From an uncultured Acetatifactor sp. (GTDB lineage: Bacteria; Bacillota; Clostridia; Lachnospirales; Lachnospiraceae), in contig CAJTLR010000011.1 in the NCBI GenBank assembly GCA_910577185.1, forward strand, positions 74,666-82,639: a DNA stretch of 7,974 nucleotides, written 5' to 3'. Numbering within the stretch: position 1 is the stretch's first letter; each line of letters starts with the position of its first letter. Position numbers and translations under genes: made by a program. Of this stretch, positions 6,622-7,974 are shown one piece after another. The notes beneath the pieces are model-generated. The model was not told the DNA's origin, searched no databases, and was given only the letters and a program-made list of their open reading frames with translations.

Positions 6622-6637
6622 TACCAATTGGTAATAT
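6622..6637 (+). promoter_or_regulatory. 12-bp palindrome overlapping a second extended -10 element
   Basis: TACCAATTGGTA (6622-6633) is a perfect 12-bp palindrome. Its right arm runs into TGGTAATAT, so a TAATAT -10 with TGG before it lies at 6632-6637, repeating the nine-base motif of the upstream promoter. Transcription would start about 25 bases before tRNA-Glu. The best -35 nearby, TTGACC (6605-6610), is 21 bases away, too far for normal use, so this would act as an extended -10 promoter only. The palindrome could be an operator, a chance symmetry, or part of the promoter. Confidence 0.35.
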
Positions 6638-6667
6638 TTTTATACAGTGGGACAGTACGTATGATAC

Positions 6668-6739
6668 GGCTCCATGGTCAAGCGGTTAAGACATCGCCCT
6701 TTCACGGCGGTAACACGGGTTCGATTCCCGTTGGAGTCA
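6668..6739 (+). tRNA. tRNA-Glu (anticodon UUC)
   Basis: A complete 72-base cloverleaf. The acceptor stem GGCTCCA (6668-6674) pairs with TGGAGTC (6732-6738) with one G-U, discriminator A at 6739. The D-arm contains GTCAAGCGGTTAAGAC. The anticodon stem TCGCC/GGCGG encloses loop CTTTCAC, with UUC at 6701-6703. The T-arm is ACGGG-TTCGATT-CCCGT. CCA is not encoded and must be added by nucleotidyltransferase. It is first in a two-tRNA transcript, ten bases before tRNA-Cys. Confidence 0.97.
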
Positions 6740-6749
6740 TTTTATATAT

Positions 6750-6821
6750 GGCGCAGTAGCCAAGTGGTAAGGCAATGGTCTGCAACACCAGTACGCACCG
6801 GTTCAAATCCGGTCTGCGCCT
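6750..6821 (+). tRNA. tRNA-Cys (anticodon GCA)
   Basis: A complete 72-base cloverleaf. The acceptor stem GGCGCAG (6750-6756) pairs perfectly with CTGCGCC (6814-6820). The anticodon loop CTGCAAC has GCA at 6782-6784, and the outermost pair of the anticodon stem (A6775, G6791) is a mismatch. The T-loop is TTCAAAT. The discriminator is U at 6821, the identity base expected of bacterial tRNA-Cys. CCA is not encoded. It is followed four bases later by the terminator of the unit. Confidence 0.97.
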
Positions 6822-6824
6822 CTT

Positions 6825-6849
6825 AAAACCCCGATAAGCGGGGTTTTTT
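6825..6849 (+). terminator. Intrinsic terminator of the tRNA unit
   Basis: CCCCG (6829-6833), loop ATAAG, CGGGG (6839-6843) and a run of six T (6844-6849). Four A's before the stem (6825-6828) extend it and make it potentially active in both directions, which would also stop minus-strand reading into the tRNA genes. Confidence 0.9.
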
Positions 6850-7088
6850 ACTGCCCGTTTTCCGCGCACTGCCCACGTTTCCTTAATTTCCTGTTTCTTC
6901 TTTAACTTTTCAAATACGCTTCCCTTTTTAGCAGACACTATTTCAGGCCGTTTAAAATCGGATAGCACCTTTTCGTAAGTTCCCCCGGCAGAAACAATAT
7001 ATGGGATAATAAAGTCTCCTCTCTTTCCCTCCTGGTTCCATCCGGCAAAAAGCCACAGCATTACGCCGTGGCAGGAAAATGACATCAT
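6850..7088. other. Non-coding or decayed stretch between the tRNA unit and the BclB-like gene
   Basis: No firm gene. A minus-strand frame from ATG 7088 stays open to 6702, but its end is the antisense of both tRNA genes and their terminator, so it cannot be a normal gene as it stands. Its first 80 or so codons (for example GGTYEKVLSDFKRPEIVSAK, then a Lys/Glu-rich stretch) do look protein-like. The start lies inside a hairpin and has no ribosome binding site. It is at best a fragment of a lost gene. Confidence 0.4.
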
Positions 7089-7128
7089 AAAAGCCTGACC
7101 GGAAAAGTATTTTTACTTTTAGGCTTTT
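7089..7128. other. Two-part A/T-rich inverted repeat
   Basis: AAAAGCCT (7089-7096) pairs with AGGCTTTT (7121-7128), and AAAAGT (7103-7108) pairs with ACTTTT (7115-7120), leaving a one-sided six-base bulge. The T-run on each strand makes it terminator-like in both directions. On the minus strand it would be a second stop signal for the BclB-like transcript. Confidence 0.45.
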
Positions 7129-7154
7129 ACAGCCGGAATACGAAATGCAGCGTG

Positions 7155-7189
7155 ATCCCGGAGGTTCCGTTGACCGCAGCCTCCGGGAT
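7155..7189 (-). terminator. GC-rich hairpin downstream of the BclB-like gene
   Basis: A perfect 10-bp stem ATCCCGGAGG (7155-7164) / CCTCCGGGAT (7180-7189) with a 15-base loop, 38 bases after the stop codon on the minus strand. No U-run follows it directly; the hairpin at 7089-7128 may supply the actual release site, or this one may protect the mRNA end. Confidence 0.5.
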
Positions 7190-7226
7190 ACATTATATGG
7201 CTTTTATGGATTCTTATCTTGAAATG

Positions 7227-7974
7227 TCAGGTGTAAGCCATGCTGGCCTTTGCATATCCCAAGATTGCGTCAACCTTACCTGATCCGCTTGAAGTTGCAG
7301 TAAATACCAGCATCAGCCTTGTGTTCTTCTCTACCGGTCTGTTCGTGCTGACCTCGCCTCTCAACAGAGTCCCCTCGGGCGTTGCATCAGTAATGGAGGG
7401 CGTCAGGGTAACCATCGTTTCTTCAATAGGTGAAAATACATTACTCGTCTCCCTGGCCTCGTAAAGCTGTGCCCTTATCGTAACAGTAGGGATCGTCTGA
7501 AAGGACAAGGGAATGGTATGGAAAAAAGCAATCAGGCCATTGATCTCAATTGCGAAAGGAACCGTAAAGTAAAAAGCGCTAACATATCCGTTTAGATTTT
7601 CCAAGTTTATCGTAGAGCTTAACGGCGCGGGTCCCTGTCCGCTGGAGCCAAAACCGACCAAAGCCTGCACGCCTGGGAGACCGTTCTCAGTCGTTGACAT
7701 CGTAGTCGGCGCTTCTGAATAAAAGAAGAGCATTTTTCCTGCTGATGCTATACCTGCTGGTCCGGTTGCTCCCGTAGGTCCGGTGGGACCCGTGGCTCCG
7801 GTCGCTCCTGCTACTCCTGCGGGGCCCGTGGCTCCGGTCGCTCCTGCTTCCCCTGCTGGGCCCGTGGCTCCGGTTGCTCCTGCTGCTCCTGCAGGGCCCG
7901 TGGCCCCGGTGGCTCCTGCTGCTCCTGCAGGGCCCGTGGCTCCTGCTGCTCCTGCAGGGCCCGTGGCCCCGGTT
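7227..7974 (-). CDS. Collagen-like protein with BclB-type exosporium C-terminal domain (5' end outside window)
   Basis: The 3' part (248 codons) of a longer gene; the frame is open to the window edge, so the N-terminus and start are missing. About 75 residues of uninterrupted Gly-X-Y triplets, mainly GAT, GPT, GPA and GAA, would form a collagen-like triple helix. A short Ala/Ser/Gly break (GIASAGKM) follows. The C-terminal domain of about 165 residues starts at MLFFYSEAPTTMS. It has the alternating hydrophobic/Thr-Ser pattern of a beta-sandwich and family-like segments: VQALVGFGSSG, YVSAFYFTVPFAIEINGLIA, IRAQLYEARETSNVFSPI and RLMLVFTATSSGSG. This matches the BclB-type C-terminal domain of Bacillus and Clostridia spore-surface proteins, thought to trimerise and start helix folding. 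An internal ATG at 7733 gives a shorter frame without the collagen part, but the repeats read in phase into it. The likely site is the exosporium or spore coat; expression would be in the mother cell late in sporulation. No spore promoter is visible because the 5' end is missing. Confidence 0.85.
   Translation of the reverse strand, partial: TGATGPAGAAGATGPAGAAGATGATGPAGAAGATGATGPAGEAGATGATGPAGVAGATGATGPTGPTGATGPAGIASAGKMLFFYSEAPTTMSTTENGLPGVQALVGFGSSGQGPAPLSSTINLENLNGYVSAFYFTVPFAIEINGLIAFFHTIPLSFQTIPTVTIRAQLYEARETSNVFSPIEETMVTLTPSITDATPEGTLLRGEVSTNRPVEKNTRLMLVFTATSSGSGKVDAILGYAKASMAYT
7786..7974 (-). repeat. 36-bp tandem repeats encoding Gly-X-Y triplets
   Basis: On the plus strand the unit starts GGGCCCGTGGCTCCGGT and recurs at 7786, 7822, 7858 and 7894 (36 bases each). 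A 27-base copy at 7930 lacks one nine-base block, and a cut copy runs from 7957 to the edge. Each full unit adds twelve residues, such as GATGATGPAGAA with GAS or GVA-type variants. Copies differ mostly at third codon positions. All lengths are multiples of nine, so the frame and triplet register are kept; copy number is expected to vary between strains. Confidence 0.9.

Noticed and set aside
6702..7088. Minus-strand ORF of 128 codons ending in TPTGIEPVLPP
   Set aside because: The end is the antisense of tRNA-Glu, tRNA-Cys and their terminator; this peptide ending is a well-known artefact of translating tRNA genes backwards. The start lies in a hairpin without a ribosome binding site.
7786..7974. 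Regular 36-bp repeats as a CRISPR array
   Set aside because: The repeats are contiguous without unique spacers and translate in frame to Gly-X-Y triplets.

Overview
The window looks like chromosomal DNA of a spore-forming Clostridia, most likely a Lachnospiraceae-type gut anaerobe. The grounds are an XpaC/TelA gene pair, AGGAGG-type ribosome binding sites, an ECF sigma factor overlapping a membrane-anchored partner of a kind common in that family, tRNA genes without encoded CCA, and a collagen-like protein with a BclB-type exosporium C-terminus. Species cannot be named from the sequence alone.

Layout. Bases 67-2619 (+) hold xpaC-like and telA-like genes in a two-gene operon closed by a GC-rich hairpin at 2652-2679. 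Bases 2716-3622 (-) hold a 64-residue XRE-type repressor and, upstream of it, a very small RIO/Bud32-like protein kinase homologue in visibly A+T-richer DNA. Bases 3623-4115 contain no convincing gene. Bases 4137-5971 (-) are an ECF sigma factor and its single-pass membrane partner (probable anti-sigma factor), coupled by an ATGA overlap. Bases 5984-6507 are mostly non-coding but hold, on the minus strand, a strong Shine-Dalgarno followed by a 19-codon ORF that looks like the start of a larger gene broken by a one-base frameshift. Bases 6452-6849 (+) form a stable-RNA unit: phased A-tracts, a near-consensus extended -10 promoter, a second -10 overlapping a 12-bp palindrome, tRNA-Glu(UUC), tRNA-Cys(GCA) and an intrinsic terminator. 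From 7227 to the right edge (-) lies the 3' part of a collagen-like (Gly-X-Y) gene built on 36-bp tandem repeats, with its 5' end outside the window.

How the parts work together. XpaC and TelA probably act in one membrane-associated process linked to toxic-anion or envelope stress. The sigma/anti-sigma pair is a likely self-contained envelope-sensing switch with a large extracytoplasmic domain. The tRNA unit is housekeeping. The BclB-like protein is probably a spore-surface filament component. No complete, clearly new multi-gene system is visible. The items most worth a second look are the frameshifted remnant, the mini-kinase, the sigma partner's ectodomain and the duplicated promoter motifs before the tRNAs.
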